A stretch of DNA of 64,000 nt from Nostoc sp. B(2019). GTDB taxonomy: Bacteria; Cyanobacteriota; Cyanobacteriia; Cyanobacteriales; Nostocaceae. Both the position numbers and the translations under genes were made by a program. The DNA is taken from NCBI RefSeq assembly GCF_010091925.1, contig NZ_WVID01000003.1, positions 1 through 64,000 on the forward strand, read 5' to 3'. Within the stretch, counting starts at the first letter, position 1, and every line of letters starts with the position of its first letter. The notes under the pieces were generated by a model. It was not told the DNA's origin. It searched no databases and saw only the letters and a program-made list of their open reading frames with translations. Positions 44,198-53,014 of the stretch are shown here, in pieces.

Positions 44198-45556
44198 ATG
44201 GCATTTGTGATCCCAACCAAGTATGACTTCTTGCCTCGCTTTTACCGACTAGCAAGCGTCAGTGTGCTTTCTAACATGATGGTTCCTTTAGCGGGCCTGG
44301 TTGATATTGCCTTCTTGGGACATTTAGCAGACATCCGTCACTTGGCTGGAGTCATCTTAGCAACCATTCTTTTCGACTACCTTTATCGTGTGTTGAAATT
44401 TCTGCGCTCAAGTACTAATGCGATCGCTGCACAAGCTACAGGACTCGATGACCCCAAAGGCGTTTTACTAGCAGGGCTGCGAAGTGGTTTGATTGCGTTA
44501 GGAATCGGTTTACTGATCCTGCTGCTGCAATACCCCCTGCAAAAAATTGGATTTACAATTTTGAGTGGTTCCCCTGAGATTGAAGCCTCTGGGGTTAATT
44601 ATTTCAGCGCTCGGATTTGGGGCGCTCCTGCGGTTTTGCTCAACTTTGTTCTGATTGGTTGGTTTCTGGGTAGGGAAATGAATAGCGTGGTGCTGCTCAT
44701 GTCTATTGTTGGCAATGCTTCTAATGTGGCGCTGGATTATCTGATGATTGTCAGGTTGGGTTGGGAAAGTATGGGAGCCGGACTAGCAACAGCGGTGAGC
44801 CAGTATCTAGCGCTAGTGATTGGTTTGGTTTGGGTCTGCTTCAGTATCCCGTGGCAAGTGTTACCAGCCGCTATGCAAGAGGTTTTTGATTGGACAGCCC
44901 TTAAAGATACTGTTGCGCTCAAAAGTAACATTCTGATTAGATTTTTAGCCCTAATTTCCACCTACGCTATCTTCACAAATCTGAGTGCCGCAATGGGAAC
45001 AACTATCTTGACAGAAAACGGTCTGCTTCTCCAAATTGCTCTGCTAAGTCAATTCACGGTTCAAGGCGTAGGGATGACAACCCAAACGCTGACTGGAAAC
45101 TTTAAGGGCAAAGGAGCTACAGAACAGATGAGTCCACTGCTCACTCTTTCTATACTGACTAGTTTATTAATTGCACTAGGTTTCGCAACAATTTCTGTTC
45201 TATTCCCAGACACGTTGTTCAGGCTGTTAACTAATCACGCAGAGATCAATAATCATATTAATAGCTACACGATCTGGTTATTGCCTCTGTTAGGATTTAC
45301 TGCCATTGCCTTCATGTTGGAAGGGTACTTCATCGGTTTAAAGGAGAGTGCAAAACTACGTAATGCCGTCCTACTCGCTTTTGGCTTGGGTTTTACTCCC
45401 CTAGCTTTTACGGCATGGTATTTCAACAATAACCACCTTCTGTGGATGGCTCTTGTATCATATATGGCAACTATTATCATCGTACTTGGGTTACAGCTAC
45501 CCCGGACGTTTAGCAGTCAAAACCTGCTCAACCAAGAAGCGTTTCCTACCTCTTGA
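44198..45556 (+). CDS. MATE-family efflux transporter (DinF type)
   Basis: 452 residues, twelve membrane segments. N-terminal MATE block NMMVPLAGLVDIAFLGHLAD and central GREMNSVVLLMSIVGNASNV, ALDYLMIVRLGWESMGAGLA, with the mirror half QFTVQGVGMTTQTLTGNFKG. It is a Na+ or H+-driven multidrug/metabolite exporter of the DinF subfamily. It follows the GST gene after a terminator and has no clear operon partner. Confidence 0.9.
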   Translation: MAFVIPTKYDFLPRFYRLASVSVLSNMMVPLAGLVDIAFLGHLADIRHLAGVILATILFDYLYRVLKFLRSSTNAIAAQATGLDDPKGVLLAGLRSGLIALGIGLLILLLQYPLQKIGFTILSGSPEIEASGVNYFSARIWGAPAVLLNFVLIGWFLGREMNSVVLLMSIVGNASNVALDYLMIVRLGWESMGAGLATAVSQYLALVIGLVWVCFSIPWQVLPAAMQEVFDWTALKDTVALKSNILIRFLALISTYAIFTNLSAAMGTTILTENGLLLQIALLSQFTVQGVGMTTQTLTGNFKGKGATEQMSPLLTLSILTSLLIALGFATISVLFPDTLFRLLTNHAEINNHINSYTIWLLPLLGFTAIAFMLEGYFIGLKESAKLRNAVLLAFGLGFTPLAFTAWYFNNNHLLWMALVSYMATIIIVLGLQLPRTFSSQNLLNQEAFPTS

Positions 45557-45741
45557 GTTCAGCACTGTTTCGGTGGCTTAAACTCACAACGCTTGTTTTC
45601 CTTTTCCTGCTAATAATGACAACTGGTTCACCCGATTGGGTGAATGCGATGCTAGTAGATGGAATATACCCTGAAAGAAGAAGCTAGTTTAATCTGTTTA
45701 GTGGTTATTCTCACAGAATAAGAACCGCCAAACTGTCTATT

Positions 45742-48291
45742 GTGGCTTCTAATCATACAACAGTAGCTTGTGTATCAAAGGATCAAAGAGTGGATGAAAC
45801 CTTAAAATCACTGCATACACCAAATTGTCAGCAAGATTCTATTAACTTGCTTTCAAGAGTTGCTGTAAATTTACCAGGAATGATTTTCCAAGTTCTGCAA
45901 CGGCGGGATGGTTCTCCGTTTGTCCTTTATGTAAGTTCTGGCTGTCAAGATTTGTGTGAATTAGAACCAGAAGTTATACAGGCAGATTTTCAGGGATTGC
46001 TCAAGCTGATTCATCCACAGGATGTAAAAATATTTACAGAATCTATAGCTGCTTCTATTGCTATTTTTTCAGCTTGGCGTTGGGAAGGTCGTATTATTAC
46101 GCCTAGTGGCATGAAGTGGATTCTATGTACTTGCCAACCCCAAAGACAAACTAACGGCGATTGTCTTTGGGATGGTTTGGTTATGGATATTACAGACCGA
46201 AAACAAGTAGAAGAAAAGTTGCGAGAGAGTGAGGCTCGCTATAAAGCAATTTTAGATGCTATCCCTGATTTAATGTTTCGCATCAGCCGCGATGGCAAGT
46301 ATCTAGATTTGAAAAGTGAGGGAGCAAATATAACTCTTGCTAAAGAAGAAATAGTTGGTAAAAATTTGTGGGAGTTATTACCAAGCGATGTGGCGGCGAT
46401 TAGCCAAGAAGCGATCGCTAAAACTTTGGATTCTGGAACTTTGCAAACTTATGAATATCAGCTACCTACGCCTTTAGGAGTGCGAGACTATGAAGCGCGA
46501 TTGGTAGTGAGCGCTCCAGACGAAGTATTAGCAATTGTCCGAGATATTACAGAACGCAAACAAGCAGAAGTTACCTTACGTAATCTCGCCCAGAAGTTTT
46601 CTAAAGCTTTTAGTTGCAGTCCTGACCCGATCACCATCAGCACGCTCCAGGAAGGACGTTTTATAGAAGTTAACGACAGTTTTGTAAACCTCTCAGGTTA
46701 TCAGCAAGATGAGGTAATTGGTCAAACTGCTTTTGAGTTAAATATTTGGGTAGATGAGGGCGATCGCCTAAACTTATTACAGGAGTTGCAGGCGACGGGA
46801 GTCGTTCGCAACTTAGAAGTTGAATACCGTCGCAAGTCTGGCGAGATAGTTACAGCACAGCTATCAGCCGAAAAAATTGATTTAGATGGTATCCCCTGCA
46901 TGTTAGCAGTTCATCATGACATCACAGAACGCAAGCAGGTGGAAGCGCAATTACATCTCTCGGCACAGCGCGATCGCTTGTTAACAGAAACCCTAGCGCG
47001 AATTCGGTCTTCGCTGAAGTTAGACCAAATTCTCCAAACCACCGTGACGGAAGTCAGACAATTTCTGCAAACAGATCGGGTGTTTATTGGTCTAAATAAT
47101 GCCAAGTTAAAAGGTAGAACTCTTGCCGAGTCGGTAGATCCAAAGTATCCATCAGTTTCAGGTTGGTCTACGAATGATGAAGCTTATCTACAAGAATTGC
47201 AGAACTTATTAAAGACAAATCTTGTGCGTGTCATTGAAGACATAACGCAAACAACAATATCTGCGAAAGTCAAGGCACACTTTCAAAAATTTCAAACCAG
47301 GGCTAGCTTAACTGTACCAATTATGCTAGGGGATAAATTATTTGGTGCATTGATTGCTAACCAGTGCTCTGGGCCACGTAATTGGCAACCAATGGAAATT
47401 GATTTGCTACAACAGATGTCAGAACAGGTAGCGATCGCTATTCAGCAAAGCCTGATCCACCAAGAACTAGCAGAACTCAATACTAATTTAGAACACCAGG
47501 TGCAAGAACGCACAGCACAGTTGCAGCAAAAAATGCAAGAAATCGAAGAATTGCATCGGGTAAAAGATGTTGTTTTACACACAGTTGCCCACGATTTACG
47601 AACTTCAGTCATGGGTAACTTGATGGTGTTACAGAATTTGCTCAATCAGGGATTGGGGACTGGAGCACAGGGCATAAGTAATGGAGAATGGGAAATAGTA
47701 AAAAATAACGTACAATGCCCAATCCCTGTATCTCTCTCGATTATCGAGCGAATGATTCAAGGCAATGACCGCCAACTAACAATGATAAACTCATTACTAG
47801 AAATCCATTCTTGTGAAAAAGAAGGTATTTCCATCAAGCGCGAACTTGTGCAATTGAGTACCCTCATGCAAGGAATGATCGCTGATTTAGAACCAATACT
47901 GACACAAAATCAAGCGACTCTAAAGAACTTGGTTCCTGAAGATTTACCGTTAGTAATGGCAGATGCAAATCGGTTACAAAAAGTTTTGGCAAGTTTGTTG
48001 ACTCATAGCTTGCAACACAATCCACCAGGATTAAATTTTACGATGACAGCTGCTTTTGAAGCAGGAATGATTCGCACTCAGATTCAACATAACGGTATGG
48101 CGATGAGTAAACTAGAGTGCGATCGCCTTTTTGATTTGTATGTACGCGATCCCCAAGACTGTTGTTCTACAAGCATTGGCTTAAAAATGTATCTTTGTCG
48201 GAAAGTTATTAAAGCGCATGGTGGTGAAATCGGCGTTACTACTAACCACAAGCGCGGGTTAGCTTTCTGGTTCACATTACCAGTTAACTAA
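45742..48291 (+). CDS. PAS-PAS-PAS-GAF sensor histidine kinase with degenerate ATPase domain
   Basis: 849 residues from a GTG at 45742 (no strong RBS). Three PAS/PAC units in residues ~35-400 (each followed by DITERKQ), a GAF domain (residues ~420-580), a coiled coil, and a HisKA region with KDVVLHTVAHDLRTSVMGNL. The ATPase part is odd: the N-box reads LASLLTHSLQHNPP, with His in place of the usual Asn, and the G1 box is QHNGM, not DxG. So it may bind ATP poorly or act as a signalling partner. Residues ~636-662 come from an inserted repeat. No response regulator is adjacent. Confidence 0.8.
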   Translation: MASNHTTVACVSKDQRVDETLKSLHTPNCQQDSINLLSRVAVNLPGMIFQVLQRRDGSPFVLYVSSGCQDLCELEPEVIQADFQGLLKLIHPQDVKIFTESIAASIAIFSAWRWEGRIITPSGMKWILCTCQPQRQTNGDCLWDGLVMDITDRKQVEEKLRESEARYKAILDAIPDLMFRISRDGKYLDLKSEGANITLAKEEIVGKNLWELLPSDVAAISQEAIAKTLDSGTLQTYEYQLPTPLGVRDYEARLVVSAPDEVLAIVRDITERKQAEVTLRNLAQKFSKAFSCSPDPITISTLQEGRFIEVNDSFVNLSGYQQDEVIGQTAFELNIWVDEGDRLNLLQELQATGVVRNLEVEYRRKSGEIVTAQLSAEKIDLDGIPCMLAVHHDITERKQVEAQLHLSAQRDRLLTETLARIRSSLKLDQILQTTVTEVRQFLQTDRVFIGLNNAKLKGRTLAESVDPKYPSVSGWSTNDEAYLQELQNLLKTNLVRVIEDITQTTISAKVKAHFQKFQTRASLTVPIMLGDKLFGALIANQCSGPRNWQPMEIDLLQQMSEQVAIAIQQSLIHQELAELNTNLEHQVQERTAQLQQKMQEIEELHRVKDVVLHTVAHDLRTSVMGNLMVLQNLLNQGLGTGAQGISNGEWEIVKNNVQCPIPVSLSIIERMIQGNDRQLTMINSLLEIHSCEKEGISIKRELVQLSTLMQGMIADLEPILTQNQATLKNLVPEDLPLVMADANRLQKVLASLLTHSLQHNPPGLNFTMTAAFEAGMIRTQIQHNGMAMSKLECDRLFDLYVRDPQDCCSTSIGLKMYLCRKVIKAHGGEIGVTTNHKRGLAFWFTLPVN
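47647..47728. repeat. 82-bp inverted-repeat-bounded insertion in a kinase gene
   Basis: CAGGGATTGG (47647-47656) and CCAATCCCTG (47719-47728) are perfect 10-base inverted ends. The interior is unlike the flanking coding sequence. It adds about 27 residues (starting QGLGTGAQGISNGEW) to the loop of the dimerisation region, in frame. The end sequence resembles GGGATTGGGGACTGG-type repeats seen in intergenic DNA of relatives. Confidence 0.72.
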
Positions 48292-48299
48292 GGAAAACG

Positions 48300-48836
48300 T
48301 TACAACTCAATGATAAAACTGTCTCGCTGGTGAAAGTCAGCCTCCGCTCCTCGATGAGTCAGCGCCCAGTAAGTCACCTCACCATCTCTGTGTTTGATGA
48401 CGCTGGTGATGGCTATTTCCCAAACTTGGGCCAAAACAATTTTACCCAAATCGACATCTAAGGCAATTGCTAAACCGTCGGCTTGATTCTGGACGCTAAA
48501 CGGGAGCGTTGTAAAAGCTGTTTCTTCTTGCATTCCTTGACGATACCCATCGAAGCGATAGACATTCCAGTGTCCAAGGGGAGAGAGGTTGAATTCCCAA
48601 TACTGTTCAGAATCTTTGATACTCAGGAAAAACTCAAAGCATGTATCTTTCCAAAGTTCGTGCTTTCGATCTGGTCTATCTAATGCTGGGGCGATGATAA
48701 CTTCTTTGAGTTCGTCGAAAAGCTTGTAGCGGATGGCTAGTTGATGATCACGTCGAGTAATACTACCTGTGATTTTCAAATTAGACAGTGGCTTAGTAGA
48801 GGGGAAAGGTTCTAGGGAGAATATTTGATCGTTCAT
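48300..48836 (-). CDS. DOMON-like domain protein
   Basis: 178 residues, beta-rich, no signal peptide. Parts ITGSITRRDHQLAIRYKLFD, KDTCFEFFLSIKDSEQYWEF, NLSPLGHWNVYRFDGYRQGM and TYWALTHRGAEADFHQRDSF match the DOMON-like carbohydrate/haem-binding fold (CBM9-like). Starts in a four-base ATGA overlap with the sugar-kinase-like gene, so the two are coupled and probably act on the same ligand. Without a signal it should be cytoplasmic, unusual for DOMON proteins. Confidence 0.78.
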   Translation of the reverse strand: MNDQIFSLEPFPSTKPLSNLKITGSITRRDHQLAIRYKLFDELKEVIIAPALDRPDRKHELWKDTCFEFFLSIKDSEQYWEFNLSPLGHWNVYRFDGYRQGMQEETAFTTLPFSVQNQADGLAIALDVDLGKIVLAQVWEIAITSVIKHRDGEVTYWALTHRGAEADFHQRDSFIIEL

Positions 48837-49954
48837 TTCATATCCTGAATAATATTGCGAATCTGTGTTTCCTGGGATTCGATACTCTCAGTGAGTTTAA
48901 ACTGAACGAGCGCCCTTGCAAGGTTGTGTTCTGAATGCTTGACCTTGAAGTAGACATTCCCTGCTAAATAGTCAGCAAAAAATCTCAGTCCTAATTCAAA
49001 GGCGATTAAACGAATTGCGTCGTATATGTAGGTATAATCATTTTCCGTCAGAAATGCCTTTGCTACAGGGAGATAACCTTGGAGGATTCCCTGACACAAT
49101 TCGGTGTCGAAATAAACACTTTCCCATTGCTCGGTTTCTTCTCCTACGGGATTACAACCCGATCGCAGACAATCGCCAATGTCGTAATGTACTAGACCAG
49201 GCTTAACGGTGTCGAGGTCTATAACGCTCACAGCTTGCTGAGTAGCTGTATCAAACATGACATTATTAATTTTGGGGTCGCCGTGCATCAGGCGTAGCGG
49301 CAGATTGCCTGTGTCTTTGGCATTTTCTAGGATATGTGCAAAGGTCTGGCGATCGCTAACAAACTTTAAGCAATAATTTACTTCCAAAGATAGATGCGGG
49401 CTGGTTTTAGCCAGAACTTCCTCGTAGTGCTGAAGGTAGAGCGGCGTAATATGAAAACCTTCGAGAGTGTCAGCGAGTTTTTCTGGTGGTAGGTCGCTAA
49501 TCAAATTGTGGAACATCCCCAGAGCATAGCCGATTTCTGTGGCGTATGAGCGATCGCGCATGGTGTCAAAAGACTGGGAGCCTTTAATAAAGCTGATTGC
49601 CCGCCAGAATGACCCATCAGCATCCCTCCAATGGTCTTGAGCATCCTTAGTCAACAAGACGCGAGGTACTTCCCAGCGCCGATTCAGGGAAGCATTTTGT
49701 AACCTTTGGTAGACGTGTTCCGTGAAGATACGCATATTTTGCATCACAAGCTGAGGTTGACGAAATACCCTTGTGTTGATGCGTTGCAAGACAAAATGCT
49801 GTTCCTCAGCAGAATCTAAGGTAACTAGAAAAGTGTCATTTATATTACCGCTACCAAATGATTCAACGCCTGTAACTTTTCCCAGTTGTGCGAATTGGTC
49901 AGCAGCAATAGTAACCAGATTCTCCTCACCCCGTGTCTTAATATTTTCTGTCAT
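48833..49954 (-). CDS. Aminoglycoside-phosphotransferase-fold sugar kinase (NahK-like)
   Basis: 373 residues. An APH/choline-kinase fold: ATP-binding GSGNINDTFLVTLDSAEEQH, FVLQRINTRVF; catalytic loop LMHGDPKINNVMFD and metal site VSVIDLDTVKPGLVHYDIGD. Bifidobacterial N-acetylhexosamine 1-kinases (NahK) and related enzymes share this RxN-type layout. It lies in a set with a DOMON-like protein and, 760 bases away, an N-acylglucosamine 2-epimerase, so an amino sugar is a plausible substrate. The true substrate is not determined by sequence alone. Confidence 0.78.
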   Translation of the reverse strand: MTENIKTRGEENLVTIAADQFAQLGKVTGVESFGSGNINDTFLVTLDSAEEQHFVLQRINTRVFRQPQLVMQNMRIFTEHVYQRLQNASLNRRWEVPRVLLTKDAQDHWRDADGSFWRAISFIKGSQSFDTMRDRSYATEIGYALGMFHNLISDLPPEKLADTLEGFHITPLYLQHYEEVLAKTSPHLSLEVNYCLKFVSDRQTFAHILENAKDTGNLPLRLMHGDPKINNVMFDTATQQAVSVIDLDTVKPGLVHYDIGDCLRSGCNPVGEETEQWESVYFDTELCQGILQGYLPVAKAFLTENDYTYIYDAIRLIAFELGLRFFADYLAGNVYFKVKHSEHNLARALVQFKLTESIESQETQIRNIIQDMK

Positions 49955-50078
49955 GTTTGTGTACCTGCACTACTCCCCACGTGATTGCACAAAGGCAATA
50001 GGGGATATCGTAGCGTAAGTATTGCGATCTTCGGTTGAGTACAACGAGGTTTTAGACATCTGCTGCAATTTATCTAAA

Positions 50079-50666
50079 TTACTTAGCCGCACCCTCTGGA
50101 AAAATCCGACTCAAGTCCAACAAAGCATCCTCAAACCCAGGAATTGTCACTGATTGATTAGTTAGATAAATTTGCTTACTAAGATAGTTAAACTTACCTT
50201 GAACATTTTGATAAGGCTGATTGTAATGCTCTAATTGATAAGCATTTAAGTTGACAACCCAATAATCAGAAATTCCGGCTTCTGCATATAGTTCTAGCTT
50301 TTTCGTTTGGTCATATATCAATGTGGAGTCTGAAATTTCTATAACCAGCAAAATGTCTTCGGGATAGGGATGATGAGCGAGATAATCTTCATCTCTTCCT
50401 CGTGCAATGACGACATCTGGCTCAGGTTCACTCTGATTAGGAAGGGTAATGGGATCTTGCCCACGGATGACTGCGCGATCGCCCAAAAGCCGATCCAATT
50501 GACGGCACAGTATAGAACTACACACTGTATGAGGCATTCCCTTTGCTACCATTTGGATCAGTTCTCCCCTAATTAATTCAATGCGATCGCCCTCCTTTAA
50601 AAATCCAAGTTCAATAAGACGATGATATTCGTCTATTGTGAATCGCTTTGGTGTCACAACATTCAT
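50079..50666 (-). CDS. Uma2-family (DUF820) PD-(D/E)XK nuclease-like protein
   Basis: 195 residues from the ATG at 50666 (a GTG at 50696 would add ten). FTIDEYHRLIELGFLKEGDR, IELIRGELIQMVAKGMPH, EPDVVIARGRD and LLVIEISDSTLIYDQTKKLE carry the Glu, Asp and E-x-K-like residues of the fold. ISDYWVVNLNAYQLEHYNQP is the usual core end. Uma2 proteins are extremely abundant in cyanobacteria and of unknown substrate. Independent of the neighbours by spacing (50 bases to the epimerase gene, same strand). Confidence 0.88.
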   Translation of the reverse strand: MNVVTPKRFTIDEYHRLIELGFLKEGDRIELIRGELIQMVAKGMPHTVCSSILCRQLDRLLGDRAVIRGQDPITLPNQSEPEPDVVIARGRDEDYLAHHPYPEDILLVIEISDSTLIYDQTKKLELYAEAGISDYWVVNLNAYQLEHYNQPYQNVQGKFNYLSKQIYLTNQSVTIPGFEDALLDLSRIFPEGAAK

Positions 50667-50715
50667 GGGACATCTATTAAATAGGTCTGTTTTCACTTTA
50701 GCTCCTCAGCAAAGA

Positions 50716-51894
50716 TTAAACCGACTGCGCCAACGCCTCAAACTGCTGCCAGCATAGATACAATGCACGTGGTACGTGGAAGCAGCCTTTCCATTTGCCA
50801 CCTTTGAGGTTTAACAACACTTCTCCACGGCGATTGAGGTAGCCAAACCACTCACCATATTCTGGATCGGCAAAATGTGACCAAGCGTAATCGTGCATTT
50901 TTTGATACCATTCCCAACACACTTCACGCCCCGTTAGTCGATAACCCATTGCCAGAGCAACCAAAGACTCTAAGTGTACCCACCACAGCTTTTGATCCCA
51001 TTCCAATTGCTGTGGAGGATGACCGTCTGCATCCATAAAGTAATACAATCCCCTGTACTCACTATCCCAAGCAAAATTCAGAATATTTAGCACTACATCA
51101 ACGGCTTGGTTAATAGTTTTTGTGTCGTTTTTCCGATGAGCGATATCCATGATAAACCACATCGCTTCAATACCGTGACCAGGATTAATTAACCTTCCCT
51201 CAAAACAATCAATGTGGGAACCGTCGGGAGCAACATTTTCGTACATCAGCCCCCGTTCTTGGTCTAGAAAATCGGTCATCACTTCCTGAACAGTTGCGGC
51301 CAAAACGCTTTCAAGGGTTTCACTAGGTAGCAACCATTCCATTTCTAGAGTCAGGTTGGCTAAAATCATCGGCACTGCCAGCGCTTTCATCGGGCGTGTG
51401 CCAGGATAAATTTTAGTATATTTGCCTTTTGGATTATCTTGGCGGCGCAAAACGTTTTCGTAAGCTTGCATCGCTATATCCTTTGCCCAATCTTCGCCAG
51501 AAGCAAGAGCGTATTGACTGAATGCCATTGCTGCAAAGCAATCAGAAAAGATATTGTAGGGTTGAACTAGGGGCTGACCTTCACGGGTTAAGGCAAAGTA
51601 CCAATTGCCGTCAGCATCTCTGCCATGTTGAGCAAGAAAATTAGCCCCATTACTAGCAATTTTTAGCCAAGTTTCACGTTTTTCTAGCTGGTTGTAAAGC
51701 ATAGAAAAAGTCCATAACTGGCGGTTTTGTAGCCAGATAAACTTGTCTGTATCATAAACCTTGCCCTTGCGATCAAGGCAGGTAAAATAGCCGCCTTGCT
51801 GCCAGTCAAGCGAGTGTTTTTCCCAAAATGGAAGTACGTCGTTAAAGAGCGTGTTTCTATAAAGTTCAGCAAGCGCTTTAAAGTCGTGCTCCAT
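50716..51894 (-). CDS. N-acylglucosamine 2-epimerase family protein
   Basis: 392 residues with GGAGG 9 bases upstream. An (alpha/alpha)6-barrel of the AGE family: [60 protein letters not shown] (catalytic His region) and [20 protein letters not shown] (second His region), [18 protein letters not shown] converts N-acetylglucosamine to N-acetylmannosamine; Anabaena enzymes of this length are known to do so. The neighbouring kinase and DOMON protein suggest an amino-sugar function. Cellobiose 2-epimerase is a less likely alternative. Confidence 0.88.
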   Translation of the reverse strand: MEHDFKALAELYRNTLFNDVLPFWEKHSLDWQQGGYFTCLDRKGKVYDTDKFIWLQNRQLWTFSMLYNQLEKRETWLKIASNGANFLAQHGRDADGNWYFALTREGQPLVQPYNIFSDCFAAMAFSQYALASGEDWAKDIAMQAYENVLRRQDNPKGKYTKIYPGTRPMKALAVPMILANLTLEMEWLLPSETLESVLAATVQEVMTDFLDQERGLMYENVAPDGSHIDCFEGRLINPGHGIEAMWFIMDIAHRKNDTKTINQAVDVVLNILNFAWDSEYRGLYYFMDADGHPPQQLEWDQKLWWVHLESLVALAMGYRLTGREVCWEWYQKMHDYAWSHFADPEYGEWFGYLNRRGEVLLNLKGGKWKGCFHVPRALYLCWQQFEALAQSV

Positions 51895-52022
51895 AAATAT
51901 TCCTCCGCTATCAGTGATCAGTCAATCTCCTTAAATTTATAACCTCTTATAGCTTCACAATAGTTTTTTCGGAATCTCATCACTGATGACTGTTCACTGT
52001 TAGCTGTTTTGTTTAGGCACTA

Positions 52023-52856
52023 TTAGCATAAAGTTGCCTCTTTTTGCAATACAACCTGATGCTCTTTGCGCCAAGCATGGGGAGGTAAACCGTGATGTTG
52101 GCGAAACTGGCGGGAGAAATGACACACATTTTGATAGCCTAATGCTTTGGCAATTTGCTCGATTGTCTGGTTGTTATTTTGGAGTAAGAAACGAGCACCT
52201 GCCATCCGGCGTTTGACAATCCAGCTGTTTACAGTCTCTCCTGTCTGCCTTGCTACTCGGTTAGTTAAGTAAGCAGATGAGTAACCAACTGCTTCAGCTA
52301 CATCACACAAAGTAATTCCTTGATGATAGTTAGCTTCGATGAAGTCGAAAACTTCTTTTAATTGAGGATCGCAGGGAAAGATCGAGTCGGGAGGGGCAAT
52401 ATCTGAAGTCTGAGGTGCAGCTGTTGGCTTTGGAGTATTTAGAAATTGAGTAGTCCACCAGTATTGGAGAGTAGCTTGCTTTTGCAGGCGGGTGGCGATC
52501 GCCCTGAGCAATTCGTCTAGTGTAGAGGGTTTGGTAAGATAGTCATCTGCTCCTAACTCCATAGCTTTGCGAACCTCTGCCTTAGTGTCGCTGCCAGTGA
52601 GAAAAATGAAGGGGATGATTGCTGTCAGAGGATCTTCACGCAGCGTAGTTAAAACGCTGTAACCATCCATATCGGGCATCATAATATCGCAAATCACTAG
52701 GTCGGGTAAATACTCTCGTGCTTGCTGGATGCCAACAAGACCGTTTTGAGCGCTGATCGTATTAAAACCTTCAGCCTCAAGACCCTTTAAGAAAAGATTG
52801 CGGGTAACGGTATCATCTTCAATTACAAGAATTTTTTTTGACGATTCGTACATCAT
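52023..52856 (-). CDS. Response regulator with AraC-type DNA-binding domain
   Basis: 277 residues. Receiver domain (residues 8-125) with the acidic pair EDD, phospho-acceptor Asp57 (LVICDIMMPDMDGYS), Thr in FIFLTGSDTKAEV and Lys in YLTKPSTL. C-terminal AraC helix-turn-helix pair (ITLCDVAEAVGYSSAYLTNR, QIAKALGYQNVCHFSRQFRQ). Its gene is downstream of a sensor kinase on the same strand, and the pair is divergent from scyA. This is the same arrangement as the two-component genes beside scyA in Nostoc punctiforme (Npun_F1277 and F1278), which regulate scytonemin synthesis. Confidence 0.9.
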   Translation of the reverse strand: MMYESSKKILVIEDDTVTRNLFLKGLEAEGFNTISAQNGLVGIQQAREYLPDLVICDIMMPDMDGYSVLTTLREDPLTAIIPFIFLTGSDTKAEVRKAMELGADDYLTKPSTLDELLRAIATRLQKQATLQYWWTTQFLNTPKPTAAPQTSDIAPPDSIFPCDPQLKEVFDFIEANYHQGITLCDVAEAVGYSSAYLTNRVARQTGETVNSWIVKRRMAGARFLLQNNNQTIEQIAKALGYQNVCHFSRQFRQHHGLPPHAWRKEHQVVLQKEATLC

Positions 52857-53014
52857 TTTTTCTCACTAGAACTTTTGGCGGGAAATACTTACCAAACTCT
52901 GTGCTGAGTATTAAGTAGGGAAGAGATAACTTTTTCATTTTTAAGAGTTATGAATATTCAGATAAACATAGTTAATAGTTAACAACTCAACACACACAAC
53001 TCGGAACTGATATT

